DNA of 9,456 bases from Pseudomonadota bacterium (GCA_021779635.1 JAJYAH010000209.1:1-9456); one strand, 5' to 3'. Shown: positions 1 to 6,704, counted from the first letter of the stretch. The notes: generated from the letters alone by a model not told the origin. A program made the numbers and translations.

Positions 1-1
1 G

Positions 2-568
2 ATCGAGGAACGGTTTCGCGAAGCGATGGCCGGCGCCTATGTGGCGCTCGACCGGCTTCGCAGCGAGGGCGTGGTCGCGGGCATTGGCGTCGGCGTAAAC
101 GAGGCCGAGATGTGCGTGCGTTTCGCGCACGCCGGATCGTTCGACACGATGCTGCTCGCCGGGCGCTATTCGCTGCTGGAGCAACCGGCGCTCGCGCAGT
201 TCCTGCCGCTGGCGCAGCAACAGGGAATCGCGGTTTTGCTCGGTGGCGTATTCAATTCGGGCATTCTGGCAACTGGCGCGGTCAGCGGCGCCAAGTACAA
301 TTATCAGGATGCGCCACCTCATATCCTGGCAAAGGTCGCAGACATCCAGCGGATCTGCGAGGCCCACGGCGTTGCCCTGCCGACTGCGGCGCTGCATTTC
401 GCCTTGGGCCACCCGGCGGTGGCCAGCGTTGTGCTGGGCGCACAAAACCCGCAGGAGGTTGAGCGCAACGTGGTCGCGCTCTCCAGCAAGGTGCCGGCCG
501 GGTTGTGGGCCGATCTGAAGTCGCGGCACTTGCTCGATGCGGACGCACCCGTTCCAGTATCAAGCTGA
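2..568 (+). CDS. Aldo/keto reductase, L-fucose/D-threo-aldose 1-dehydrogenase type (C-terminal part)
   Basis: The reading frame is open from the first bases, so the gene begins upstream; about 188 C-terminal residues are visible. Seen: the GVVAGIGVGVNE segment, which matches the 'G-hydrophobic-GvsN' strand of aldo/keto reductase barrels, and the late motif HPAVASVVLGAQNPQEVERN, typical of the NAD(P)-binding end of the family (usual form PAVASVIPGARSPEQVEEN). The catalytic Tyr and His would lie in the missing N-terminal half. Known of the family: the D-threo-aldose/L-fucose dehydrogenase branch oxidises free aldoses at C1 to lactones with NAD(P)+ in the cytosol. The next gene is a fuconolactonase-like hydrolase whose ATG shares one base with this stop codon (TGATG), which supports the sugar-dehydrogenase reading over a general aldehyde reductase. 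Exact sugar (L-fucose, L-galactose, D-arabinose) cannot be told. Pyridoxal 4-dehydrogenase is a related alternative. Confidence 0.85.
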   Translation: MEERFREAMAGAYVALDRLRSEGVVAGIGVGVNEAEMCVRFAHAGSFDTMLLAGRYSLLEQPALAQFLPLAQQQGIAVLLGGVFNSGILATGAVSGAKYNYQDAPPHILAKVADIQRICEAHGVALPTAALHFALGHPAVASVVLGAQNPQEVERNVVALSSKVPAGLWADLKSRHLLDADAPVPVSS

Positions 569-1413
569 TGCGGATCGATGCTCACCATCATCTGTGGATT
601 CTCGCTCGGGGAGATTATGGCTGGCTGACGCCCGACCTGGCGCCGATCTATCGGGATTTCCAGCTCTCGGACCTGGCGCCGCACCTCTCCGCAGCCAGGA
701 TCGAGGGAACGATCCTGGTTCAGGCCGCGCCGACCGAGGCGGAGACAATGTTTCTGCTCGATATCGCGGAACAGGCGGAAGTGGTGCGCGGCGTGGTCGG
801 CTGGACGGATTTCGACGCAGCGGATGGCGTGGCGCGCATCGATGCGATGGCGGCGCAGAAGCTGCTGGTAGGGCTGCGGCCCATGGTGCAGGACATTCCC
901 GACGATGATTGGCTGCTTGGTCCGGGACTGACGCCGCTGCTGACGGCGATGGCCCGGAATGATCTGATCTTCGACGCCCTGGTAAAGCCGCGTCATTTAC
1001 CAAGATTCTTGCAAGTGGCCGGCAGCCATCCCGATCTGCAGTTCGTGCTCGATCATTGCGCCAAGCCGTCGCTGGCGACCGGCGACATTACAATTTGGCG
1101 CCGCGATATGGCGCGGCTCGCCGAACACCCAAACGTCGTCTGTAAATTGTCGGGACTGGCGACGGAGGCTGCACCGGATTCGAGGCCCGCGGATCTGCGT
1201 CCGGCAGTGGATCATGTCCTTGCGTGTTTCGGGCCACAGCGCATGCTGTGGGGAAGCGACTGGCCGGTGGTCAATCTTGCCGGCGGCTATGCAAAATGGC
1301 TCGCTTCCGCCGAAAGCCTGCTGGCGGACCTGTCGCCGGACGAAAAGACCGCGGTCTTCGGCGGTAATGCGGCGCGCATCTATCTGGCAAAACGCGGACG
1401 ACGGGCAGGTTGA
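568..1413 (+). CDS. Amidohydrolase-family sugar lactonase (L-fucono-1,5-lactonase-like)
   Basis: This 281-residue protein is complete and of normal length for the family. Seen: N-terminal metal motif RIDAHHHLW (His6, His8), LDHCAKP with His163, CKLSGL with Lys193, and LWGSDWP with the catalytic Asp231 near the C-terminus. This order is that of amidohydrolase-2 (COG3618) TIM-barrel enzymes, which include L-fuconolactone and L-rhamnono-lactone hydrolases. The start is taken at 568 because HHH follows immediately; a longer in-frame opening to 505 lies inside the aldo/keto reductase gene and adds no family sequence. There is no clear ribosome binding site, so translation is probably coupled to the upstream stop codon. 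Inferred role: hydrolysis of the aldonolactone made by the upstream dehydrogenase to the free acid, in the cytosol. A 2-pyrone-4,6-dicarboxylate lactonase is a more distant alternative. Confidence 0.87.
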   Translation: MRIDAHHHLWILARGDYGWLTPDLAPIYRDFQLSDLAPHLSAARIEGTILVQAAPTEAETMFLLDIAEQAEVVRGVVGWTDFDAADGVARIDAMAAQKLLVGLRPMVQDIPDDDWLLGPGLTPLLTAMARNDLIFDALVKPRHLPRFLQVAGSHPDLQFVLDHCAKPSLATGDITIWRRDMARLAEHPNVVCKLSGLATEAAPDSRPADLRPAVDHVLACFGPQRMLWGSDWPVVNLAGGYAKWLASAESLLADLSPDEKTAVFGGNAARIYLAKRGRRAG

Positions 1414-1470
1414 GAGCGATCGACCGTGCGTTCCGACGACGTCACGCCATCGAGCCGAATAAGCCACGAA
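1414..1470. other. Short convergent intergenic gap
   Basis: These 57 bp lie between the ends of the lactonase and isomerase genes. I see no strong hairpin with a T-run on either strand, so no terminator is called. Confidence 0.6.
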
Positions 1471-2331
1471 TCAACGGATTGACGCGGCTGGCGGCTCGTT
1501 GGCGATCCGATCCCACAACGCCCGGATCATGTCTTTCATGACCAGCGCTTCCTGCCAGCGATCAGAGAGCTCGTTGCCGTCGGGACCGGTGATGGCGTAG
1601 GGCGGGGGACCAAGCTCGCAAAGGAAGGTGAGCGTCGCATCGGGTCCCGCGCGCTTCTTCCAGGAGCGTATGCCGTAATCCCACCAGCCCATGAACAGCG
1701 AGACCCACCCCTGGTGCTGCGGAAAGCCGAGCGAGATCTGTACCTGCTCGCGGCTTGCGATGCGGCCATGAATGCCCCAGGTCTTGTCAAGAATACGATG
1801 GATCAGCGCGTGGTTGACGTCATCGACTGGCCAAGCGAATTCGCGGCCGACCAGATAGTGCGAGAGATCGGCGGTCAGCCGCAGGTCGGGAAAGCAGTCG
1901 AGGAGCTGCAGTGTAAAGAACAGATCCGTCGTCATACGGTCGCGATGCGTTTCGACATGCACTGCTACGCCGGTCTGTTCAGCAAGGCGGCGCCAGCCTT
2001 CGAGCAGCGGGATACAGTCTGTGAGCCGCCGCGGACGAACGTCCGGCTGCAGATTGACATGGTCGGCTCCGAGCTGCGCCACTAGCTCGAGCACCGGCTT
2101 CAGGTCGTCGACGGTCTTCGGATAGCACTGTGCCTGCCAGATCATGCCGTGCGATCGCAGGAAGGTTGTGACCTCGGTTGCGAAGGCAGAATCGATGAAG
2201 CGCACGCCGGCACCGTCAAACCCGGCATCGCGGATCATCGCGAGCTGGGTTTGAAGCGGCCATTCCAGCTCATTCGCCAATCGCCGCTCCATCGCCCAGA
2301 GCGACTGCAGCACGCGCAGTTGTTGCGCCAC
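1471..2331 (-). CDS. Sugar phosphate isomerase/epimerase-like TIM-barrel protein
   Basis: The product is 286 residues. Seen: a repeated alpha/beta pattern and acidic/His residues where xylose-isomerase-like (AP-endonuclease-2 fold) enzymes bind a divalent metal: Glu127 in VHVETHR, Asp155 in LTADLSHY (with His158), His188 in GIHGR and Glu239 in LCELGPPPY. Known of the family: cytosolic isomerases, epimerases and dehydratases acting on sugars, inositols or keto acids; members cannot be assigned a substrate by fold alone. The start is GTG at 2331, three bases after the transporter stop, with no strong Shine-Dalgarno. An ATG at codon 14 (2290-2292) is the alternative, but the residues between (LRVLQSLWA) look like part of the first strand. 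It is last in the dioxygenase-transporter-isomerase run and is probably translationally coupled to the transporter. Confidence 0.85.
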   Translation of the reverse strand: MAQQLRVLQSLWAMERRLANELEWPLQTQLAMIRDAGFDGAGVRFIDSAFATEVTTFLRSHGMIWQAQCYPKTVDDLKPVLELVAQLGADHVNLQPDVRPRRLTDCIPLLEGWRRLAEQTGVAVHVETHRDRMTTDLFFTLQLLDCFPDLRLTADLSHYLVGREFAWPVDDVNHALIHRILDKTWGIHGRIASREQVQISLGFPQHQGWVSLFMGWWDYGIRSWKKRAGPDATLTFLCELGPPPYAITGPDGNELSDRWQEALVMKDMIRALWDRIANEPPAASIR

Positions 2332-2334
2332 GGA

Positions 2335-3681
2335 TCAGGCCCGGGCCGGCATTGCTGCCGGCAGTTCGTTGCTTGCGAAACCGTCAGCCGCGATCTTCTC
2401 CTGATAGGTCTCGGGTCCGATCCAGATCGCGATCACCGTGCAGGCCGAAAGAAACATTGCGTAGCAGGCGACCGGCCACCACGTTCCGTAAGCCGCAACC
2501 AGCGCGGTGGCCACGAACGGCGCCGGGCCGCCCGACAGCAGCGAGCCGAGTTCGCGCGCAAAGGCAAAGCCGGCGAAGCGGCGCTGCGGTGGGAACAGCT
2601 CCGCGAAATAGGCCGCTTGCGGTCCGAACATTGCCGCCGTCACCACGGCGCGGGCAAGGATGAAGGCGAGCGCGATCATGATCCACTGCTTGGTGCCGAT
2701 CATCCAGAAGAAGGGGAAGGCGAGTGCGACACCCGCCAGCGCGCCGAACATGTAGACCGGTCGTCGTCCGATCCGGTCCGACAAGGCGGCAAAGCCGAGG
2801 ATCGTGAACAGCTCGATCGTGAATGCCAGCATCAGCGCGCTCAGCGCGTCCGATTTCGGTACGCCGAGTGTTGTAATGATGTAATTCAAGCCGAACACGG
2901 GAAAAAAGTAGCCCAGTTCGTTCTCCGCCATCCGCGCGCCCAGCACGACGAGAAAATTGCGCGGGTGTTGGCGCAGCGCTTCCACCGCAGGATTGCGCTC
3001 CACTTTGCCGCGCGCGACCACGGCATCCATATAGACAGGCGTTTCGGTTACGCGCAGGCGGACGAAGATGCCGACAAGGATCAGGACGAAGCTTGCCAGG
3101 AAGGGAAGACGCCAGCCCCAACTCATCAGGTCTTCGCGCGGCAGCATTGTCACTAGCGCGAATGCGCCGGCCGCCAGGAGATTGCCGACCGAGACGCCAA
3201 GCGGCGCGAAGCCACCCCAGAGGCCGCGATGCTTCGGTGGCGCATTCTCGACAAGATAGATCACCGCGCCGCCATATTCGGCGCCCGCACCGAGGCCCTG
3301 GATGACGCGCATCGCCACCAACAAGACCGGTGCCCAGCCGCCGATCTGCGCGTAGGTCGGCAGGAAACCGATCGCGGTGGTACCGATGCCGATCATCAGA
3401 AGGGTCGCGACCAGCACCGGCTTGCGCCCATAGCGGTCGCCGAGGATGCCGAACAGAAGGCCGCCGAGCGGCCGCACCACGAAACCGACGCCGAAGGTGA
3501 GGAACGATAGCAGGGTACCGATGATCGGATCACTCTTCGGAAAGAAGATCTCGCCGAACACCAGCGCGGCGGCCGTGCCGTAGAGGAAGAAGTCGTACCA
3601 TTCGAGCGCCGATCCGATGCTTGCGGCAAGGATCACACGCAGGCGCGATTTACTGGGACCGCCGGTTGCCGTCTCGGTCAT
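2335..3681 (-). CDS. MFS transporter, metabolite:H+ symporter (MHS) family
   Basis: A 448-residue protein with about twelve hydrophobic segments. Seen: the MHS hallmark WYDFFLYG at residues 28-35 in the first membrane helix, the loop 2-3 MFS motif GILGDRYGRK at about 78-87, a degenerate second copy SDRIGRRP near residue 300, and RVIQGLGAGAEYGGA in helix 4-5. These are shared with ShiA, KgtP and ProP, which import shikimate, 2-oxoglutarate or proline/betaine with protons across the inner membrane. Length is normal. The ATG at 3681 is preceded by GAGGGAG at good spacing. Its position between a dioxygenase and a TIM-barrel enzyme, under a LacI-type repressor, suggests it brings in the substrate of this pathway, most likely a carboxylate or zwitterion rather than a neutral sugar. 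Substrate is not determinable from sequence. Confidence 0.93.
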   Translation of the reverse strand: MTETATGGPSKSRLRVILAASIGSALEWYDFFLYGTAAALVFGEIFFPKSDPIIGTLLSFLTFGVGFVVRPLGGLLFGILGDRYGRKPVLVATLLMIGIGTTAIGFLPTYAQIGGWAPVLLVAMRVIQGLGAGAEYGGAVIYLVENAPPKHRGLWGGFAPLGVSVGNLLAAGAFALVTMLPREDLMSWGWRLPFLASFVLILVGIFVRLRVTETPVYMDAVVARGKVERNPAVEALRQHPRNFLVVLGARMAENELGYFFPVFGLNYIITTLGVPKSDALSALMLAFTIELFTILGFAALSDRIGRRPVYMFGALAGVALAFPFFWMIGTKQWIMIALAFILARAVVTAAMFGPQAAYFAELFPPQRRFAGFAFARELGSLLSGGPAPFVATALVAAYGTWWPVACYAMFLSACTVIAIWIGPETYQEKIAADGFASNELPAAMPARA

Positions 3682-3723
3682 TCGCTCCCTCGTTAAATTG
3701 TTTTATTTGCTATCTTGGAAACA

Positions 3724-3753
3724 ACGATGCCCGCGGCTCGCCGCGGGCATCGT
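3724..3753 (-). terminator. Perfect 13-bp hairpin between dioxygenase and transporter genes
   Basis: On the - strand ACGATGCCCGCGG, loop CGAG, CCGCGGGCATCGT forms a perfect 13-bp stem starting 8 nt after the dioxygenase stop. It is followed by TGTTTCC, a poor T-tract. It may be a partial Rho-independent terminator, or an mRNA-stabilising 3' hairpin that lowers expression of the downstream genes relative to the dioxygenase. The 42 bp from here to the transporter start are AT-rich and could hold a weak promoter, but I cannot name convincing -35/-10 boxes. Confidence 0.6.
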
Positions 3754-3761
3754 CGTTGACG

Positions 3762-4634
3762 TTACGCGGCACGCGTAAAGTAGGATTTCTTTGCAGCCGA
3801 CTGGGTCTCGTAGATCGAGCCTTGTCGCTTGGCCGGCGGAAGTGGCATTCGAACCGGCACATTGGTGAGCCGGGGCGTGATCACCGAGGGCCCCGTCAGC
3901 AGGCGGCTGTCGAATTCGTCAAAGTCCTTGACCCCCAATAACGGCCAGGCGTCGCTGGCAGCGACTTCGTAGAGCAGGAGATTGCGCGGCTTGCTCGATG
4001 TGTTGGTCGCGGAGCCGTGCAGGGCACGCACGTGGTGGAAGGACATGCTGCCGGCCTTGCCTGTGCAGGGCACCGCGCGCCCGATCTCGTCCTGGATCAG
4101 GTCCGGATCGATCAAGCCGGCAAAGCAGCCGTCGTCGCCGTGATGATTCCATATGTCCTTGCCGGTGTGCGAGCCCGGCGTCACCAGCATCGGGCCGTTC
4201 TCAAGATCGCAATCATCGAGCAACACGCCGATCGCCAGCACGTCGTCATTGGTGTGCGGATAGAACGCCCAGTCCTGATGCCACTCGACCGGCGAGCCAT
4301 ATCGCGCGGACTTCATGTTCAGCTTGGAGCCATGCAGGCGCAGCCCGGGGCCGATCAGCGTGGTGAGGATGCCGATCACGGATCGGCTGCGGACGATCTC
4401 ATCGAAAATCGGGTGCACCTTGTGCGGCGCCTTGATGCGGCGGACCCTCGGGTTCTCCGGGGTGTGACCGGGTTCGAGGTCGTAAACATCGTTGTGCTCA
4501 GTGACATTGGCCGCGCCGGCAACAATCTCGGCCAGCGCCGTACGCACCCTGGCGAGCGTATCGTTGTCGAGAACCTCAGGGATCACGATCACCCCATCCC
4601 GCTTGTAAGCCTGAGCCAAGTCGTCCGAAATCAT
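3762..4634 (-). CDS. Phytanoyl-CoA dioxygenase (PhyH) family Fe(II)/2-oxoglutarate oxygenase
   Basis: The product is 290 residues, normal for bacterial PhyH enzymes. Seen: the iron motif His119-x-Asp121 in VEWHQDWAFYPH, the distal histidine in LHGSATN (His206), and Arg217 in SKPRNLLLYE, placed where family members bind the 2-oxoglutarate carboxylate. LENGPMLVTPGSH (about 144-156) is the usual strand between them. Known of the family: cytosolic hydroxylases that couple decarboxylation of 2-oxoglutarate to oxidation of a substrate; ectoine hydroxylase and other small-molecule hydroxylases belong here. All catalytic residues are present, so it should be active. The ATG at 4634 has GGGAAGA upstream. 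It is the first gene after the LacI-operator promoter and so is probably the most tightly controlled step. Substrate is unknown; an acyl-CoA is not implied by the context. Confidence 0.9.
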   Translation of the reverse strand: MISDDLAQAYKRDGVIVIPEVLDNDTLARVRTALAEIVAGAANVTEHNDVYDLEPGHTPENPRVRRIKAPHKVHPIFDEIVRSRSVIGILTTLIGPGLRLHGSKLNMKSARYGSPVEWHQDWAFYPHTNDDVLAIGVLLDDCDLENGPMLVTPGSHTGKDIWNHHGDDGCFAGLIDPDLIQDEIGRAVPCTGKAGSMSFHHVRALHGSATNTSSKPRNLLLYEVAASDAWPLLGVKDFDEFDSRLLTGPSVITPRLTNVPVRMPLPPAKRQGSIYETQSAAKKSYFTRAA

Positions 4635-4658
4635 GCCGTTTCTTCCCTGTTTCGCGTT

Positions 4659-4674
4659 ATGGTAGCGCTAACAT
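4659..4674. promoter_or_regulatory. LacI-family operator O1
   Basis: ATGGTAGCGCTAACAT is a 16-nt palindrome matching its reverse complement at 14 of 16 positions, with a perfect TAGCGCTA core. The central CG and flanking symmetry are typical of operators bound by LacI/GalR/gluconate-repressor proteins, and a LacI-family gene starts 60 bp away. It covers the predicted transcription start of the dioxygenase operon. Confidence 0.75.
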
Positions 4675-4679
4675 TCGGA

Positions 4680-4695
4680 ATGATACCGCTGTCAT
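4680..4695. promoter_or_regulatory. LacI-family operator O2
   Basis: ATGATACCGCTGTCAT has the same ATG(N10)CAT layout as O1 and pairs with its own reverse complement at 12 of 16 positions. Its centre is 21 bp from that of O1, which is two helical turns, so two repressor dimers would sit on the same face. It overlaps the -10 box of the dioxygenase promoter. Confidence 0.6.
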
Positions 4696-4708
4696 TGTGG
4701 ATTAACAA
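4680..4708 (-). promoter_or_regulatory. Predicted sigma-70 promoter of the dioxygenase operon
   Basis: On the - strand TTGTTA (4708-4703) is separated by 17 nt from TATCAT (4685-4680), a 4/6 and 5/6 match to the consensus boxes. The start point would be near 4673, inside O1, giving a leader of about 39 nt before the ATG at 4634. Binding of a repressor at O1 and O2 would block both the -10 box and the start site. Confidence 0.5.
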
Positions 4709-4733
4709 GCTGGAACCGGGCACGCTCCTGACC

Positions 4734-5744
4734 ATGAATACCAAACTGTCTCACGCCGAGACCATTCCAGCCGACGTCGCGCCCACACTTTCGGCGGTGG
4801 CCAAACGCGCCGGCGTCTCGTCGATCACGGTTAGCCGAGTGCTCCGTCTGCCCGACCTGGTCGCACCGGAGACCCGCGCGCGCGTCGAGCGGGCGATGCG
4901 CGAATTGGGTTACGTGCCGAACCTGGTCGCGGGCGCGCTTGCGAGTGCACGGACCAATTCAGTCGGAGTGCTGGTGCCGACGATCGCCAACTCGATCTTT
5001 GCCGACACGGTGCAGGGACTCTCGGACAAGCTCGAGCCGCTCGGCTTCTCCGTCTTGCTGGCGCAGTCGCGTTACGACGCCTCACGCGAGGAACGCATGC
5101 TGGCGGCGCTGCTGTCGCGGCGGCCCGAAGCAATCATCATGGTCGGCTCCCCCGCGACGGAAGAGGGCAGCCGCTTGTTGCGCCACGCGCGCATCCCGAT
5201 CGTCGAGACATGGGATCTGCCGTCCAGGCCGATTGATGCCGTCTCCGGCTTTGACAATTACAAGGCCGGCGTTGCTGCCGCAAAGCACCTGGTCGCGCAG
5301 GGGCGCAAGCAGCTCGCCTTCATCGGCGGCGATGATCCGCGCGCGACACGCCGCTGGCTCGGCTTCAAGGACGAAATCATGGCCAGTGATCTCAGAGAGC
5401 CACGCCGCCTGGTCCTCGATCGCAAGGCCTCCAGCGGCGCGGCGGCCCATGGGCGCCTGCCGGGTGTCGATGCGGTATTCGCCGCCAACGACGCCCATGC
5501 TATCGGCTTCATGTCGGGGCTTCGCAAGGCCGGCCTGTTGCGCGAGGGCTCGGCGTCGGAGCAGCCGGTCGCGGTCATCGGTCTTGGCGACCTTGAAATG
5601 GGCCGCTTGTTCTCGCCGGCATTGAGCACGATCAGTGTGCATGGTGATGCGATCGGCTGGACGGCAGCGACGCTCACGCTCGACCGCGGCGGAGAGCGCC
5701 AGGTCGATCTCGGCTTCGAACTGGTGTTGCGCGACAGCGGCTAG
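4734..5744 (+). CDS. LacI/GalR-family transcriptional repressor (gluconate-repressor-like)
   Basis: A 336-residue protein of standard LacI length. Seen: helix-turn-helix TLSAVAKRAGVSSITVSRVL at 18-37, hinge-helix region PNLVAGALAS at 62-71, then a periplasmic-binding-protein-like ligand core beginning NSVGVLVPTIANSIFA. The ligand core contains VFAANDAHAIGFM and AVIGLGD, regular landmarks of the C-terminal lobe. The ATG at 4734 is chosen because about 17 residues before the HTH is usual; an in-frame ATG at 4680 lies inside O2 and the frame upstream of it is antisense to the dioxygenase. No strong Shine-Dalgarno is visible. It diverges from the dioxygenase operon and faces two operator-like palindromes, so it probably represses that operon and perhaps itself until a pathway metabolite (sugar, aldonate or related acid) binds. 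Ligand is unknown. Confidence 0.92.
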   Translation: MNTKLSHAETIPADVAPTLSAVAKRAGVSSITVSRVLRLPDLVAPETRARVERAMRELGYVPNLVAGALASARTNSVGVLVPTIANSIFADTVQGLSDKLEPLGFSVLLAQSRYDASREERMLAALLSRRPEAIIMVGSPATEEGSRLLRHARIPIVETWDLPSRPIDAVSGFDNYKAGVAAAKHLVAQGRKQLAFIGGDDPRATRRWLGFKDEIMASDLREPRRLVLDRKASSGAAAHGRLPGVDAVFAANDAHAIGFMSGLRKAGLLREGSASEQPVAVIGLGDLEMGRLFSPALSTISVHGDAIGWTAATLTLDRGGERQVDLGFELVLRDSG

Positions 5745-5773
5745 TTGGCGTTGGCCGCTCGATCCTCGGCGAA

Positions 5774-5802
5774 CCAGCGCGTCCGACCGGGCGGGGCGCT
5801 GG
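5774..5802. terminator. Possible bidirectional hairpin between convergent regulator genes
   Basis: CCAGCGC (5774-5780) and GCGCTGG (5796-5802) form a perfect 7-bp stem with a 15-nt loop in the 59-bp gap between the lacI-type and gntR-type stop codons. There is no T-run on either side, so it would at best help Rho-dependent or weak termination. Confidence 0.25.
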
Positions 5803-5803
5803 A

Positions 5804-6571
5804 TCAGGCCGCTGAATTCGCCAGCAATTCCGATTTACCGGTGTCTTCCAGCGAGAACACGCCGAAGTCGGCCGCGGCCGCCATGATCCGGGACAGCGAC
5901 GCCAGTGCACGGTCGCGGTCGTCTTCCAGCAATTTGCGCTGGCTGCTGACCGCGGCGGCGGCATCGCGCCGGCGGATGGCGTCGAGCGTGGAGCGCATCA
6001 GATCGGCGGCTTCGCGGCGGATCTCCCGGGTCTGATAATCGAGCGGCGCCTTCCAGATCGTCGCCCACACCGTCTGATTGGCGAGATCGGCGAGTTGTTC
6101 GGCGAGCAGTTCGTTGCCGGAACCGTGCGCCACGGTCCGCACCGCGCGGGTCGTCACGCGTGCGAACGCGATCGGATCGCCGTCATCGACCATCGCGTCA
6201 AGCTCCGCGCAACGCCGCGCAAGCGTGTCGATGTAACTCTCGACCGGTGCCGTCGCCATGGTGCGAGCAGCGAGCAGCGACAGCGCCATGCGGACGTCGA
6301 ACAGGTCGGCGACCGATTTCAGCGACAACGGCCGTACATAGGCGCCGCGTCTAGGGTTGAAATCGACAAGACGCCGGCGTTCGAGGATGCGGATGGCTTC
6401 TCGGATCGGACCACGGCTGACGCCAAAACACTGCGCCAGTTCGAGTTCGATCAGCCGCTCGCCGGATTTGCGGCGGCCGGCGACGATCTCGGCGCCGAGC
6501 TCTTCGGCGACCTGCTCGGGAAGCGTGCGGGGCGCGAACTTCCGCTCGAACTCGTCATCGTCTCTGGTCAT
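5804..6571 (-). CDS. GntR-family regulator, FadR subfamily with FCD domain
   Basis: A 255-residue protein. Seen: a winged helix at about 15-80 (LPEQVAEELGAEIVAGR, then CFGVSRGPIREAIRILERRRLV and the wing RRGAYVRPLS), followed by an all-helical FCD ligand domain with FDVRMALSLLAAR and the HGSGNELL turn. The ATG at 6571 is preferred, with GGGAG just upstream; a TTG extension to 6619 adds 16 residues with no family match. By comparison with the usual FCD pattern, the histidines that hold the metal appear replaced: Ala/Val at 143-144, Met in DLMRSTLDAI and Leu in QRKLLE. It may therefore sense its ligand without metal. It diverges from the ABC importer operon and shares a control region with it, so it is the likely regulator of that operon and of itself. 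Ligand is unknown. Confidence 0.9.
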   Translation of the reverse strand: MTRDDDEFERKFAPRTLPEQVAEELGAEIVAGRRKSGERLIELELAQCFGVSRGPIREAIRILERRRLVDFNPRRGAYVRPLSLKSVADLFDVRMALSLLAARTMATAPVESYIDTLARRCAELDAMVDDGDPIAFARVTTRAVRTVAHGSGNELLAEQLADLANQTVWATIWKAPLDYQTREIRREAADLMRSTLDAIRRRDAAAAVSSQRKLLEDDRDRALASLSRIMAAAADFGVFSLEDTGKSELLANSAA

Positions 6572-6623
6572 GGGGCTCCCGGGTATCGCCCAATCGCGCG
6601 GGGCTTGTCGCCGGCGCAACCCT

Positions 6624-6653
6624 TCTATACTCAGGAATATCTATTGTTGACAA
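6624..6653 (-). promoter_or_regulatory. Predicted promoter of the gntR-type gene
   Basis: On the - strand TTGTCA (6653-6648) and TATAGA (6629-6624) are 18 nt apart, 5/6 and 4/6 matches to the consensus. The start would fall near 6617, about 45 nt before the ATG. The -35 box lies inside the palindrome at 6643-6661, which would allow autoregulation. Confidence 0.4.
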
Positions 6654-6661
6654 TCGACAAT
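6643..6661. promoter_or_regulatory. Candidate operator for the FCD/GntR regulator
   Basis: ATTGTTGACAATCGACAAT is an imperfect palindrome: ATTGT and ACAAT ends, with the pairing broken at two positions in each half plus the centre. TTGT...ACAA ends are common in operators of FadR-subfamily regulators. A perfect TTGACA lies inside it on the + strand (6647-6652) and a -35 box on the - strand, but I find no good + strand -10 box at 16-18 nt. Position between the regulator and the importer genes supports the assignment. Confidence 0.5.
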
Positions 6662-6704
6662 CCGTCCTTCAATGGAATTGAGACAACCTGCGAAGAAAAA
6701 AATG

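Noticed and set aside
319..996. 225-codon - strand frame across the reductase/lactonase junction
   Set aside because: Opposes two clear enzyme genes and shows no recognisable domain.
2149..3156. 335-codon + strand open frame across the isomerase/transporter junction
   Set aside because: Lies antisense to an intact MHS transporter with membrane helices; its product is charged and His/Arg/Gln-rich, typical of a shadow frame.
4017..4733. Long upstream in-frame extension of the LacI-type gene
   Set aside because: It runs antisense through the dioxygenase and the operators; LacI proteins start about 5-20 residues before the HTH, matching the ATG at 4734.
6572..6619. TTG-initiated 16-residue extension of the GntR-type regulator
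   Set aside because: ATG at 6571 has GGGAG upstream and gives the normal family length; the extension also overlaps the region of the predicted transcription start.
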